54,421 bases of DNA from Actinomycetes bacterium (GTDB taxonomy: Bacteria > Actinomycetota > Acidimicrobiia > Acidimicrobiales > RAAP-2): NCBI GenBank assembly GCA_021831035.1, contig JAKBNL010000017.1:1-54421 (forward strand), read 5' to 3'. Within the stretch, counting starts at the first letter, position 1. Each line of letters starts with the position of its first letter. Of this stretch, positions 6,703-14,709 are shown piece after piece. The position numbers were made by a program, and so were the translations under genes. Under the pieces are notes generated by a model. The model was not told where the DNA came from. It saw only the letters and a list, made by a program, of their open reading frames with translations, and ran no database searches.

Positions 6703-7517
6703 TCACCAAAGGGCTCATCACCCAGCGCGCCAACGAAGAGAGACTGTCCGCCCAGACCATTGAGCGTGACTATGTCCTGGCTAACCTCTGCGCCGACATC
6801 GGAACGGCCGGCGACACGCGGCTCGTGTTCAAAGGTGGCACGCTGCTTCGCCTTTGCTACTTCGCCGACTACCGCTACTCCGCCGATCTCGACTTCTCCG
6901 CCGTCGACGGCCTGTCCCGTGCCGAAGCCACCTCCCTCGTCGCCGACGCTATCGACACCTGCCGCACGCGATTGGAGTTGCCCGTGCTGGAGATTGTCCA
7001 CGGGGAGGGCGGCACGCCCTGGGTGAGCTATGTGGGACCCCTCGGTGCGAAGCCGCGCGCGATCAAACTCGACATCTCCGACGCCGAGTTGGTCGCGTCA
7101 CGCACCCGGATCAACCTGCAGTCACGATGGCCCGATCTTCCCGACGGCGCCGCGATCGACGGCTACACCATCGACGAAGTGGCCGCCGAGAAGGTGCGTT
7201 GCATTGCCGAGCGTGTGCAGTGCCGCGACTTGTACGACATGCACCAGCTGCTCGATGCCGACCTCGTCGATCCGCTTGACGCCTGGTATCTCTACCTGCG
7301 TAAGGCAGAGAACGACCGCAGCCGTGGAAGGCAGCGAAAATCGCCTCGCGAGTGGTTCGCAACGTTCGAGCGGCGAGTCGTTGCATACCAAAAGCGCTGG
7401 GAAAGTGAGCTGGGCGATTACCCGCCGTGGGGGATCCCTGCGTTTGGAGACGTCGAGCGGCGGTGCCGCCGCTACCTTGCGCCACTCCTCGATGCAGCTC
7501 GCCGAATCTCCGAGTGA
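6699..7517 (+). CDS. abiEii: AbiEii/AbiGii-type nucleotidyltransferase toxin
   Basis: 272 residues of the COG2253 nucleotidyltransferase family. The core motif is FKGGTLLRL at residues 47-55, followed by YRYSADLDFS with the two acidic metal ligands (DLD). A further conserved pair, KLDIS and EVAAEKVRCI with a later RDLYDMHQLL, matches the family. In characterised AbiE systems this enzyme is a bacteriostatic toxin that blocks growth on phage infection. Related enzymes modify tRNA 3' ends. Start ATG 6699 overlaps the antitoxin stop, so synthesis is coupled. The second copy of the flanking direct repeat begins 8 nt after its stop. Confidence 0.85.
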   Translation: MITKGLITQRANEERLSAQTIERDYVLANLCADIGTAGDTRLVFKGGTLLRLCYFADYRYSADLDFSAVDGLSRAEATSLVADAIDTCRTRLELPVLEIVHGEGGTPWVSYVGPLGAKPRAIKLDISDAELVASRTRINLQSRWPDLPDGAAIDGYTIDEVAAEKVRCIAERVQCRDLYDMHQLLDADLVDPLDAWYLYLRKAENDRSRGRQRKSPREWFATFERRVVAYQKRWESELGDYPPWGIPAFGDVERRCRRYLAPLLDAARRISE

Positions 7518-7524
7518 GGCTCGC

Positions 7525-7537
7525 GAACGGACTACGA
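7525..7537 (+). repeat. Right copy of 13-bp direct repeat flanking abiE
   Basis: Identical to 5757-5769 (GAACGGACTACGA). It lies just after the abiEii stop and 34 nt before the tRNA with anticodon CAU. Confidence 0.75.
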
Positions 7538-7570
7538 CGTCGCCACACTGAGAGCGAATCTGACGCGTCG

Positions 7571-7643
7571 TAGGGCCGGTGGGGATCGAACCCACGACCG
7601 AGGGATTATGAGTCCCCTGCTCTGACCACTGAGCTACGGCCCT
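7571..7643 (-). tRNA. tRNA with anticodon CAU (Met, or Ile2)
   Basis: A 73-nt cloverleaf: acceptor AGGGCCG pairs with CGGCCCT plus discriminator A, D stem GCTC/GAGC, anticodon loop CTCATAA and a T arm with GGTTCGATCC. CCA is not encoded. CAU may be elongator Met, or Ile2 if its C34 becomes lysidine. The short D loop and GACTCATAATC context remind me of Ile2, but sequence alone does not settle it. It is not initiator-like. Confidence 0.93.
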
Positions 7644-7661
7644 AAGTCAACTGCGGGGTGG

Positions 7662-7734
7662 CTCCCAGAGCAGGACTCGAACCTGCAACCTAGCGGTTAA
7701 CAGCCGCTTGCTCTGCCAATTGAGCTATCTGGGA
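7662..7734 (-). tRNA. tRNA-Asn (GUU)
   Basis: A 73-nt cloverleaf: acceptor TCCCAGA with TCTGGGA and discriminator G, anticodon loop CTGTTAA (anticodon GTT), T arm GGTTCGAGTCC. CCA is not encoded. It is transcribed toward the CAU tRNA, 18 nt away, so both may be on one precursor. Confidence 0.96.
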
Positions 7735-7769
7735 ATAGCGGGCCCACGTTACCATCCGGCCCTCGAGGG

Positions 7770-8618
7770 CTACTGCTCGTCGAGCCAGCGCGCGAGCCGA
7801 CCGGCCTCGGGGCTCTCGCGCACCGCGCGCCGACAGCGCTCGAGGCGCTTGGCGAGCGCCTGACGTGAGATGCCCCGCGCGCGGGCGAGCTCGCTCAGGG
7901 TCGCGGCGTGGAAGGTGTACTGCCAGAAGGCGTCGAAGTCCTCGCCGGTCAGTCGTCGCAGCTCGTCGATGACCCAGGCCGGGGCCTCGGGGGGGCGCTC
8001 GCGTCGGTCGTCGAGGTCGTCGAGGGCGACCGAGCCCTCCCGGCGCCGTTCGAGGTCGTGGGCCAGCTGGACCGTCTCGCGCGCGACCGCGACGCTCACC
8101 GAGAGGGCGGCCGCGACCTCGCGCACGCCCGGGCGCCGCTCGGGCTGGGCGCGTACCAGTCGCTGGTAGGCGAGGACCCGGCGCATCTCGGCGTCGGAGA
8201 GTCCCGCGCGCTGGGCGACGGCCTGGTTGACGAGCTTGGTGATCCAGTAGTTGGCGTAGGTCGAAAAGCGCGTCCCCTGGTCGGGGTCGAAGCGGTGCAG
8301 CGCGTTGACGAGGCCCTCGACCCCGGCCAGCTCGAGGTCCTCGTCGCTCCACCGGTAGCCCCGCTCGTTCACCCGGGCCTTCACGAGGCCGAAGGTCGCG
8401 CGCAGCAGCGTCGACTCGGCCTCTTGGCCGGCGAGTCGCGCCCGGCGCAGCTGGCGCCGGCGCGCCGGGTCGCGCACGGCCCCCCCGGCCAACTCGGCGT
8501 CGGCCCGCCGGCCCTCGCGGATGATCGGGTAGAGGCGCCGCTCGTCCTCCACCGCGAGCGGGGCGAGGACGTCGAGCCCGCCGATGCGGCCCGGCACGCC
8601 CCGTCGCGCCCCGCTCAC
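7770..8618 (-). CDS. Divergent sigma-70 family factor downstream of dnaG
   Basis: 282 residues. A sigma region 2 is recognisable at about residues 70-135: LLRATFGLVKARV, then EDLELAGVEGLVNALHRFDP and FSTYANYWITKLV. The C-terminal helix-turn-helix ends TLSELARARGISRQALAKRL, a region-4-like recognition helix. It sits where rpoD lies in the classical dnaG-rpoD arrangement and is translationally coupled to dnaG (GTGA overlap at 8618). However, it lacks the long N-terminal and region 3 blocks of a principal sigma and the usual TYATWWIRQ sequence. I therefore call it an alternative or diverged sigma, not RpoD. It could equally be a sigma-like regulator. Confidence 0.72.
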   Translation of the reverse strand: MSGARRGVPGRIGGLDVLAPLAVEDERRLYPIIREGRRADAELAGGAVRDPARRRQLRRARLAGQEAESTLLRATFGLVKARVNERGYRWSDEDLELAGVEGLVNALHRFDPDQGTRFSTYANYWITKLVNQAVAQRAGLSDAEMRRVLAYQRLVRAQPERRPGVREVAAALSVSVAVARETVQLAHDLERRREGSVALDDLDDRRERPPEAPAWVIDELRRLTGEDFDAFWQYTFHAATLSELARARGISRQALAKRLERCRRAVRESPEAGRLARWLDEQ

Positions 8619-10444
8619 GGGGCCGTCGCCGCACGCGCGACGAGCCAGTCGCGCAGGTCCCGCTCCGCCCCCTCGGCCGCCGCGCCGTGCTCGTCGCGCA
8701 GATGCTGCTCGCGCGCCTTCACGTCGACGATCGTCGCGCGCACCACCTCGGGGTCGACGCGCCCGGCCGCGAGGTCGCGGCTCAGCCCGGCCAGGGCCTC
8801 GGGCAGGGCCGCCCGGATGAGCTGGGCGACGACGGCCGCCACGTCGCCCTCGGTGGGGTCCTCCTCGGGCGCCTCGACGGCGATCTCGGCGAGCTCCAGG
8901 GCCGCCTCCTCCTCGCCGCGGCGCTCGAGCGCCTCGATCGCGCCCTGGGTGCTCGCCGACTCGAGGAGGGCCTCGAAGGCGGCCCGCTGGACCTCGTCGA
9001 CGAAGAGCGCCGGGGCGAGACGCTCGCGCACGGTGCGCGGCCCGTGGACCGCGAAGCGCAGCGCCTCGTGACCCGGGCGGGGGCGCGCGCGGGTCCGCGG
9101 AACCGGTGGCGCCGCGCGCCGCGCGGGCCCCTCGGCGGTTCGGCCGCCGCGCTGGTGGGTCGCCACCGCCTCACGCAGCGCCCGGGGCTCGAGGCGGAGC
9201 CGGTCGGCCACGTCCATGACGTACTGGTCGCGGGTCAGGTCGCTCGGGTGCTCGGCGATCACCGCCGCGCAGAGCTCGCCGGCGCGGGCGCGTCCCTCGA
9301 CGCTCGTCGTGTCGGCGCCCGCCAGCACCCGCTCGAGGCGAAAGCGCAGGAAGGGCACGGCGTCCTCGACGGCCCGCGCCAGGGCCGCGGGGTCGCGCTG
9401 GGCGAGTTCGGCGGGGTCGAGCCCGTCGGGCAGGTGGGCGACGACGACGTCGACCTCGTGCTGACGTTCCCACTGGTAGACCGAGGCGGCGGCGCTCTGG
9501 CCCGCGCCGTCGGCGTCGTAGGCGAGCACGATGCGCCGCGCGAAGTTGCGCATCACGCGGAAGTGATCCTCACCGAGGGCCGTCCCGCAGGTGGCGACGG
9601 CCCGGGGCACGCCGGCGCCGAAGAAGGCGATGACGTCGGTGTAGCCCTCGCACACGACGATCTCGCCCGTGCGCACGACGTCGTCCTTGGCCAGGTGGAG
9701 CCCGTAGAGGGTCTTGCGCTTGGAGTAGATGGCGGTCTCGGGGCTGTTCTTGTACTTGGGCTCGACGCGCCCGTCGGGCCGCTCGGCCGCCCCCGGCAGG
9801 ATCCGCCCGCCCAGGGCGACGGGCTTGCCCGAGGGGTCGAAGATGGGAAAGATCACGCGACCCCGCACGAAGTCCTGGAGCCTCCCTCGGCGGTTCACGA
9901 AGCCGAGGCCCGTCACCTCGAGGACCTTGGCGTCGAGGGAGAGCGCGCGGGTGAGGGCGTCCCACTCGTCGGGCGCCCAGCCGAGGCGGAAGGTGCGCGC
10001 GACCTCGCCGCTGATCCCGCGCGCGCGCAGGTAGTCGCGCGCGGGCCGCGCGTCGGGCGCGCGCAGGAGTCGCTCGTGGTACCAGTCGACGGCCCTCGCC
10101 ATCGCCTCGAGGGCCACCTGGCGCTCCCGGCGGGCCGGGCCGGCGTAGGCGTCCTCGCGCAGCTCGATCCCGGCGCGCTCGGCCAGGTGGCGCACGGCCT
10201 CGACGAAGTCGAGGTGCTGGGTCTCGCGCACCCAGGTGATCTGGTCACCGGCCGCCCGGCAGCCGAAGCAGTAGTAGCGGCCCTCGTGGGCGTTGACCGA
10301 GAACGACGGGGTCCGCTCGCCGTGGAAGGGGCACAGCCCCACCCAGCGCTGGCCGGAGCGCTTGAGGGCCACCGACTCGGTGATCAGCGCGACGATGTCG
10401 GTCGCCGCGCGCACGCGGGCGATCTCGTCCTCCGATAGCGCCAC
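8615..10444 (-). CDS. dnaG: DNA primase DnaG
   Basis: A 609-aa primase that makes RNA primers for replication. The zinc-binding domain shows CPFHGERTPSF and YYCFGC (CHC2 type) in the first 65 residues. The catalytic core follows, with the TOPRIM motifs VCEGYTDVIAF and LAYDADGAG, and the helicase-interaction domain fills the C-terminal 150 residues or so. I place the start at GTG 10444 (VALSEDEIARVR), because TACCGT precedes it by 7 nt with no ribosome binding site. A GTG two codons earlier is the alternative. The 3' end overlaps the sigma gene. Confidence 0.95.
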   Translation of the reverse strand: MALSEDEIARVRAATDIVALITESVALKRSGQRWVGLCPFHGERTPSFSVNAHEGRYYCFGCRAAGDQITWVRETQHLDFVEAVRHLAERAGIELREDAYAGPARRERQVALEAMARAVDWYHERLLRAPDARPARDYLRARGISGEVARTFRLGWAPDEWDALTRALSLDAKVLEVTGLGFVNRRGRLQDFVRGRVIFPIFDPSGKPVALGGRILPGAAERPDGRVEPKYKNSPETAIYSKRKTLYGLHLAKDDVVRTGEIVVCEGYTDVIAFFGAGVPRAVATCGTALGEDHFRVMRNFARRIVLAYDADGAGQSAAASVYQWERQHEVDVVVAHLPDGLDPAELAQRDPAALARAVEDAVPFLRFRLERVLAGADTTSVEGRARAGELCAAVIAEHPSDLTRDQYVMDVADRLRLEPRALREAVATHQRGGRTAEGPARRAAPPVPRTRARPRPGHEALRFAVHGPRTVRERLAPALFVDEVQRAAFEALLESASTQGAIEALERRGEEEAALELAEIAVEAPEEDPTEGDVAAVVAQLIRAALPEALAGLSRDLAAGRVDPEVVRATIVDVKAREQHLRDEHGAAAEGAERDLRDWLVARAATAP

Positions 10445-10508
10445 GCTCACGACGGTACCGGGTGGTTCGGGTTCGTGCGCGTGGGAGCGTCCCCGTAGAC
10501 TGGCCCCC
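10445..10508. promoter_or_regulatory. Divergent promoters of dnaG and the ABC exporter
   Basis: The 64-nt gap carries TACCGT on the minus strand (10452-10457, 7 nt from the dnaG GTG) and TAGACT on the plus strand (10496-10501, 7 nt from the ATG at 10509). Neither gene has a Shine-Dalgarno sequence, so both transcripts look leaderless. Confidence 0.55.
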
Positions 10509-11507
10509 ATGGCCGACGTCGCGGTGGAGACCCACGATATCGTCCGGACGTTCCGCGACGGCGAGGTCCGCGCCCTCGACGGCGTCTCGCTCTCGGTCCC
10601 GGCCGGACGGGTCTTCGGCCTGCTCGGCCCGAACGGTTCGGGCAAGACGACCATGGTGCGCATCCTCTCGACGATCCTGCGCCCCACGAGCGGGCGCGCG
10701 ATCGTCGCCGGCTACGACGTGGTCGCCCAGCCCCAGCAGGTCCGCCGACGCATCGGACTGGCCGGCCAGTTCGCCACGGTCGACGAGAACCTGACGGGCT
10801 TTGAGAACCTGCGCATGGTGGGCCTGCTCAACCACCTCGCCAAGCCCTACGTCGTGGCCAAGAGCCGCCAGCTCCTCGAGGACTTCGGCCTCGCCGACGC
10901 GGCCAACCGCATCGCCAAGACCTACTCGGGCGGCATGCGTCGGCGCCTCGACCTCGCGGCGGCGCTGGTGGGCGAGCCGCCCCTGCTCTTCCTCGACGAG
11001 CCCACGACCGGCCTCGACCCCCAGAGCCGCTCGGAGCTCTGGACGATCATCGAGCGCCTGGTCGAGGGGGGGACGACGGTGCTGCTCACGACCCAGTACC
11101 TCGACGAGGCCGACCGGCTGGCCGACCGACTCGTCGTGCTCGACCACGGGCGGATCATCGCCGAGGGCACCTCGCGCGAGCTCAAGGCCCAGATGGGCGC
11201 GACGGTGCTCGAGCTCGGCTTCGCCACCACCGACGCCGCCGCCCGGGCGGTGCCGCTGCTCGCCGACCTGTCGGCGACCCCGGCCAACCTCGAGGGCCAC
11301 AACCTCGAGATCACCGTGGACGACGGCCCCGCCACCACGGCCGACGCCCTGCGGCGCCTGGACGGGGCCGGACTGAGCCTGACCGGTCTCCAGTTGCGCG
11401 AGCCGAGCCTCGACGACGTCTTCCTCGCCCTCACCGGCCACAAGGCCGAGGACGGCAGCGACCTCGCCCCCGCCCCGGCGGGTGCGTCCCGGCGGAGCCG
11501 GTCGTGA
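10509..11507 (+). CDS. ABC exporter ATP-binding protein (DrrA-like)
   Basis: 332 residues. Walker A is GPNGSGKTT at about residues 40-48, the signature is YSGGMRRRLDLA, Walker B is LLFLDEPTTGLD and the H-loop is TTQYLDEAD. After the ATPase domain comes the roughly 80-residue C-terminal extension found in the daunorubicin-resistance (DrrA) group, ending LREPSLDDVFLALTG. It pairs with the permease encoded next, whose GTG overlaps its stop. The pair should form a drug- or lipid-type exporter in the membrane. The exported compound is unknown. Confidence 0.9.
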   Translation: MADVAVETHDIVRTFRDGEVRALDGVSLSVPAGRVFGLLGPNGSGKTTMVRILSTILRPTSGRAIVAGYDVVAQPQQVRRRIGLAGQFATVDENLTGFENLRMVGLLNHLAKPYVVAKSRQLLEDFGLADAANRIAKTYSGGMRRRLDLAAALVGEPPLLFLDEPTTGLDPQSRSELWTIIERLVEGGTTVLLTTQYLDEADRLADRLVVLDHGRIIAEGTSRELKAQMGATVLELGFATTDAAARAVPLLADLSATPANLEGHNLEITVDDGPATTADALRRLDGAGLSLTGLQLREPSLDDVFLALTGHKAEDGSDLAPAPAGASRRSRS

Positions 11508-12316
11508 CCGACGCGTCGGCGAACGCGCTCCCTCCTCGCGCGTCGAGCCGCCCCGAGTTGCTCTGGGCCGTCTCGGACGTGCTCACCATCGCCCGGCGCA
11601 ACCTCATGGCGATCGCGCGCATCCCGGTCGCCCTCGTCTTCACCCTCGTCCAGCCGGTCATGTTCGTGCTGCTCTTCCGCTACGTCTTCGGCGGGGTGAT
11701 CAACGTGCCGGGCACGAACTACGTGAACTACCTCATCCCGGGGATCCTCACCCAGGCGACGATCTTCGGCTCGGTCAACACCGCCATCGGCCTGTCCGAG
11801 GACCTCCAAAAGGGCCTCATCGAGCGCTTCCGCGCCCTCCCCATGGCCCGCATGGCGGTGCTCGCGGGGCGCACCGTCGCCGACACCGTGCGCAACATCC
11901 TCGTCCTCGCGCTCATCACCGGCGTCGGCTTTGCCGTCGGCTTCCGTCCGACGGGCTCGGTGTGGACGTACCTGCAGGCCTGCCTGGTGATGCTGCTCTT
12001 CGCCTACTGCCTGTCGTGGGGATTCGCCTTCGTCGGGCTCGCCGCGCCCAACTCCGAGGCGGCCCAGGCGATGACCTTCCCGCTGATCTTCCCGCTGACC
12101 TTCGCCTCGGCCGTCTTCGTGCCGGTCGCCTCGATGCCGTGGTGGCTGCGGCCCTTCGCCAACAACCAGCCCGTCAGCCAGGCGACCTTCGCGGTGCGCG
12201 GGTTGATGATGGGCACGGCCCACGGCGCCTCGACGTGGATCTCGGTCGGGTGGTCGCTCGGGATCGTCGCCGTCCTGGCGCCCCTCGCCGTCGCCCGGTA
12301 CCGCCGCGTGGCCTGA
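11504..12316 (+). CDS. ABC exporter permease (DrrB / ABC-2 type)
   Basis: 270 residues with about six predicted membrane helices and the ABC-2 conserved segment FRALPMARMAVLAGR around residues 108-122. The preceding loop GLSEDLQKGLIERF is also typical of DrrB permeases. The GTG start at 11504 overlaps the ATPase stop, and its own stop overlaps the next ATG (TGATG). It forms the transmembrane half of the exporter. No substrate can be assigned. Confidence 0.9.
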   Translation: MTDASANALPPRASSRPELLWAVSDVLTIARRNLMAIARIPVALVFTLVQPVMFVLLFRYVFGGVINVPGTNYVNYLIPGILTQATIFGSVNTAIGLSEDLQKGLIERFRALPMARMAVLAGRTVADTVRNILVLALITGVGFAVGFRPTGSVWTYLQACLVMLLFAYCLSWGFAFVGLAAPNSEAAQAMTFPLIFPLTFASAVFVPVASMPWWLRPFANNQPVSQATFAVRGLMMGTAHGASTWISVGWSLGIVAVLAPLAVARYRRVA

Positions 12317-12732
12317 TGGCGACCCGGCTCAGCGTCGAGCACCTCCAGCGCATCGTCGACGAGGCCTTCCCCGACCACACGCCGCCGGTCGTGGAGTCCC
12401 TCGAGGGCGACACGCTCGTCGTCGTCCAGGGCGTCGACGAGCGCCACGGACGGCCCGGCGGGACCGTCTCGGGACCGACCATGATGGCCCTCGCGGACAA
12501 CGCCGCGTGGCTGGTGATCCTCGGCCACATCGGCCCGGTGCTGCTCGCGGTGACGACGAGCCTGCACATCGACTTCTTGCGCAAGCCCCCGCTCGACGCG
12601 ATCGCCGCGACCGCCACGCTGGTCAAGCTCGGTCGGCGCCTGGCCGTGGTGGACGTGGCGATCACCTCGCGGGCCACCGGCGAGCTCGTCGCCAAGGCCT
12701 CGGTCACCTACTCGATCCCGCCGCACGACTAG
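12316..12732 (+). CDS. PaaI-like hotdog thioesterase
   Basis: 138 residues with the hotdog fold of PaaI/YdiI thioesterases, which hydrolyse acyl-CoA thioesters. The pattern GGTVSGPTMMALADNAAW (residues 52-69) supplies the conserved Gly and Asp of the central helix, and TSLHIDFLRKP the following strand. ATG 12316 overlaps the permease stop, so it belongs to the exporter operon. The link to the exporter (processing an acyl substrate, or chance) cannot be judged. Confidence 0.82.
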   Translation: MATRLSVEHLQRIVDEAFPDHTPPVVESLEGDTLVVVQGVDERHGRPGGTVSGPTMMALADNAAWLVILGHIGPVLLAVTTSLHIDFLRKPPLDAIAATATLVKLGRRLAVVDVAITSRATGELVAKASVTYSIPPHD

Positions 12733-12742
12733 GGCGCGCCAC

Positions 12743-12757
12743 TAGCGTGGTCCGATC
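12743..12757 (+). promoter_or_regulatory. Possible -10 box of the MFS gene
   Basis: TAGCGT (12743-12748) lies 9 nt before GTG 12758 with no ribosome binding site. The spacing is longer than the 6-7 nt usual in this window. Confidence 0.3.
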
Positions 12758-13978
12758 GTGACCACGACGAGCGACGCCGCCCGGCCCCTGACGGGTCGGC
12801 TGACCACCCTGATGGCCGTGGCCATCGGGATGATCGTCGCGAACCTCTACTACCTCCAGCCGCTCCTGCACCAGATCAGCCGCGACTTCTCGGTCGGCAT
12901 CACCCACGCCACCCTGCTCATGACCCTCATCCAGGCCGGCTACGCGATCGGGCTGGCCTTCGTCGTGCCCCTCGGGGACGTCGTCGCCCGACGCAAGCTC
13001 GCGGTGGGCATCTTCGTGCTCGCGGCCGTCATGATGCTCGTCGCCGCCTCGCTGCACTCGTTCTTCCTGCTCACCCTGGTCATGCTGGTGATCGGGCTCA
13101 CCTCGGTGGGCGGCCAGGTGCTCATCCCCCTCGCGGCCGACCTCGCCGCGGAGTCCGAGCGCGGTCGGGTCATCGCCCGGGTGATGTCCGGGCTGCTCGT
13201 GGGGATCCTGCTCAGCCGGACCTTCTCGGGGCTCATCGCCCAGTGGGCCGGCTGGCGCAGCGTCTATCTCATCGCCGCCGGCGCGCTCACCGTGATGGCG
13301 GTCCTGCTGTGGCTGAACCTGCCCGACGAGGCCCCCCGAGCCCGGGTCGCCTACCGCCGGCTGATCGCCGGGGTCTTCACGCTGTACCGGACCGAGCCGG
13401 TGCTGCGCCGACGGGCCTACTTCGGTGCGATGATCTTCGCCTGCAACAACGTGCTGTGGACGACGCTCTCCTACCTGCTCGCCGGGTCGCCCTTCCACTA
13501 CTCGAACGCCGTGATCGGGCTCTTCGGGCTCTTCGGGGTCGGCGGGGTGATGGCCGCCAACGCCGCGGGCCACCACGCCGACCGCCAGCGCCAGTCGGTG
13601 ACGACGATCGTCTTCACCGCGCTGCTGCTCGTCTCGTTCGGGATGCTGGCCCTCGGACGCGGCGACGTCGCGGCGCTCGCGGTGGGCATCGTCCTGCTCG
13701 ACACCGGCATGCAGGGCACCCAGATCACCAACCAGTCGGTGATCTACGGCCTCGTGCCCCAGGCGCGCAGCCGGATCAACAGCGCCTACATGGTGGCCGG
13801 CTTCACCGGCGCCTCGCTCGGGTCCTTCCTCTCGGGCCAGGCGTACGCCCACTTCGGCTGGTACGGCGACTGCGGGCTCGGGGCCCTGCTCGGGGTCGGT
13901 CTCGTGGTGCCGGCCGTCCTCTGGCGCCGCAGCGCCGCCCCGCGGCCGCGGCGCGCGGTGGCCGGCGTCGACTCCTAG
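12758..13978 (+). CDS. MFS transporter
   Basis: 406 residues with about twelve hydrophobic segments and the MFS loop 2-3 signature in the form GDVVARRKLAVG near residue 74. A second, weaker copy (HHADRQRQSV) follows helix 8. It resembles drug/proton antiporters of the 12-helix type. It follows the thioesterase by 25 nt and may have its own promoter. It converges on the methyltransferase gene, the two stop codons overlapping in CTAG. Substrate unknown. Confidence 0.88.
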   Translation: MTTTSDAARPLTGRLTTLMAVAIGMIVANLYYLQPLLHQISRDFSVGITHATLLMTLIQAGYAIGLAFVVPLGDVVARRKLAVGIFVLAAVMMLVAASLHSFFLLTLVMLVIGLTSVGGQVLIPLAADLAAESERGRVIARVMSGLLVGILLSRTFSGLIAQWAGWRSVYLIAAGALTVMAVLLWLNLPDEAPRARVAYRRLIAGVFTLYRTEPVLRRRAYFGAMIFACNNVLWTTLSYLLAGSPFHYSNAVIGLFGLFGVGGVMAANAAGHHADRQRQSVTTIVFTALLLVSFGMLALGRGDVAALAVGIVLLDTGMQGTQITNQSVIYGLVPQARSRINSAYMVAGFTGASLGSFLSGQAYAHFGWYGDCGLGALLGVGLVVPAVLWRRSAAPRPRRAVAGVDS

Positions 13979-14709
13979 CGCGCGACGCGGCGCGCCGTCG
14001 TCCCGCGCAGGCTCATCGGGACCTCGACCACCCCGTCGACGGCGCGGGCCTCGGCCGCGGCGCGCACGGCGTCGAAGAGCTCGAGGCGCTCGTCCTCGGG
14101 GCGCACGAGCGCGCCCGAGTAGGTCGCGAACAGCGCCACGAGCTCCTCGAGGCGGCGCCGCCACACCCACGCGAGGTCGAAGTCGAGGGCGTCCTCGTAG
14201 GGCCCGGCCGACAGGTCGGCGTGCCAGCCCCGGGGGCGTCGGTCGGGGTCGTCCTCGCGCTCGCGCCTCGCCACCAGCTCGCGCACCCACCCCTCGGTGC
14301 GGCTGAGCCCGTTCCAGGCGACGACGAGGCGCCCGCCGTCGCGCAGGACCCGGCCGAGCTCGAGCTCGGCGGCGGGGTGGCTGAACCAGTGCCACGCCGA
14401 CGAGGAGGCCACGAGGTCGAAGGTCGCCTCCGCGAAGGGCAGCGCCTCGGCCGTCGCCGCGACCGCCTCGACCTCGGGCGACCTCGCCACGAGCACGGCG
14501 CGCATCGCGTCGTCGGGCTCGACGGCGCTCACCCGCGCCCTGTGGGCGAGGAGGAACCGGGTGAGCTTGCCGGTGCCGGCGCCCACGTCGAGCACCCGGC
14601 GCCCCGCGAGGTCCCCGAGGTGGGCGGCGAGCCCCTCGGGCGGGTCCGGTCGATAGCGGTCGTAGAGCTCGGCGACGGTGCCGAAGAGCCGGCCCCGGCC
14701 GTCGCTCAT
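13975..14709 (-). CDS. Class I SAM-dependent methyltransferase
   Basis: 244 residues. The SAM-binding motif I is VLDVGAGTGKLTRFL at about residues 38-52, motif II is AVEPDDAMRAV, and the acidic post-motif is EALPFAEATFDLV. The loop SSAWHWF follows, as in the Methyltransf_11 and UbiE-like group. Start ATG 14709 overlaps the glyS stop (ATGA), so it is the last gene of the uppS-to-glyS operon. The substrate is not predictable: small molecules or quinones are usual in the group. Confidence 0.85.
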   Translation of the reverse strand: MSDGRGRLFGTVAELYDRYRPDPPEGLAAHLGDLAGRRVLDVGAGTGKLTRFLLAHRARVSAVEPDDAMRAVLVARSPEVEAVAATAEALPFAEATFDLVASSSAWHWFSHPAAELELGRVLRDGGRLVVAWNGLSRTEGWVRELVARREREDDPDRRPRGWHADLSAGPYEDALDFDLAWVWRRRLEELVALFATYSGALVRPEDERLELFDAVRAAAEARAVDGVVEVPMSLRGTTARRVAR

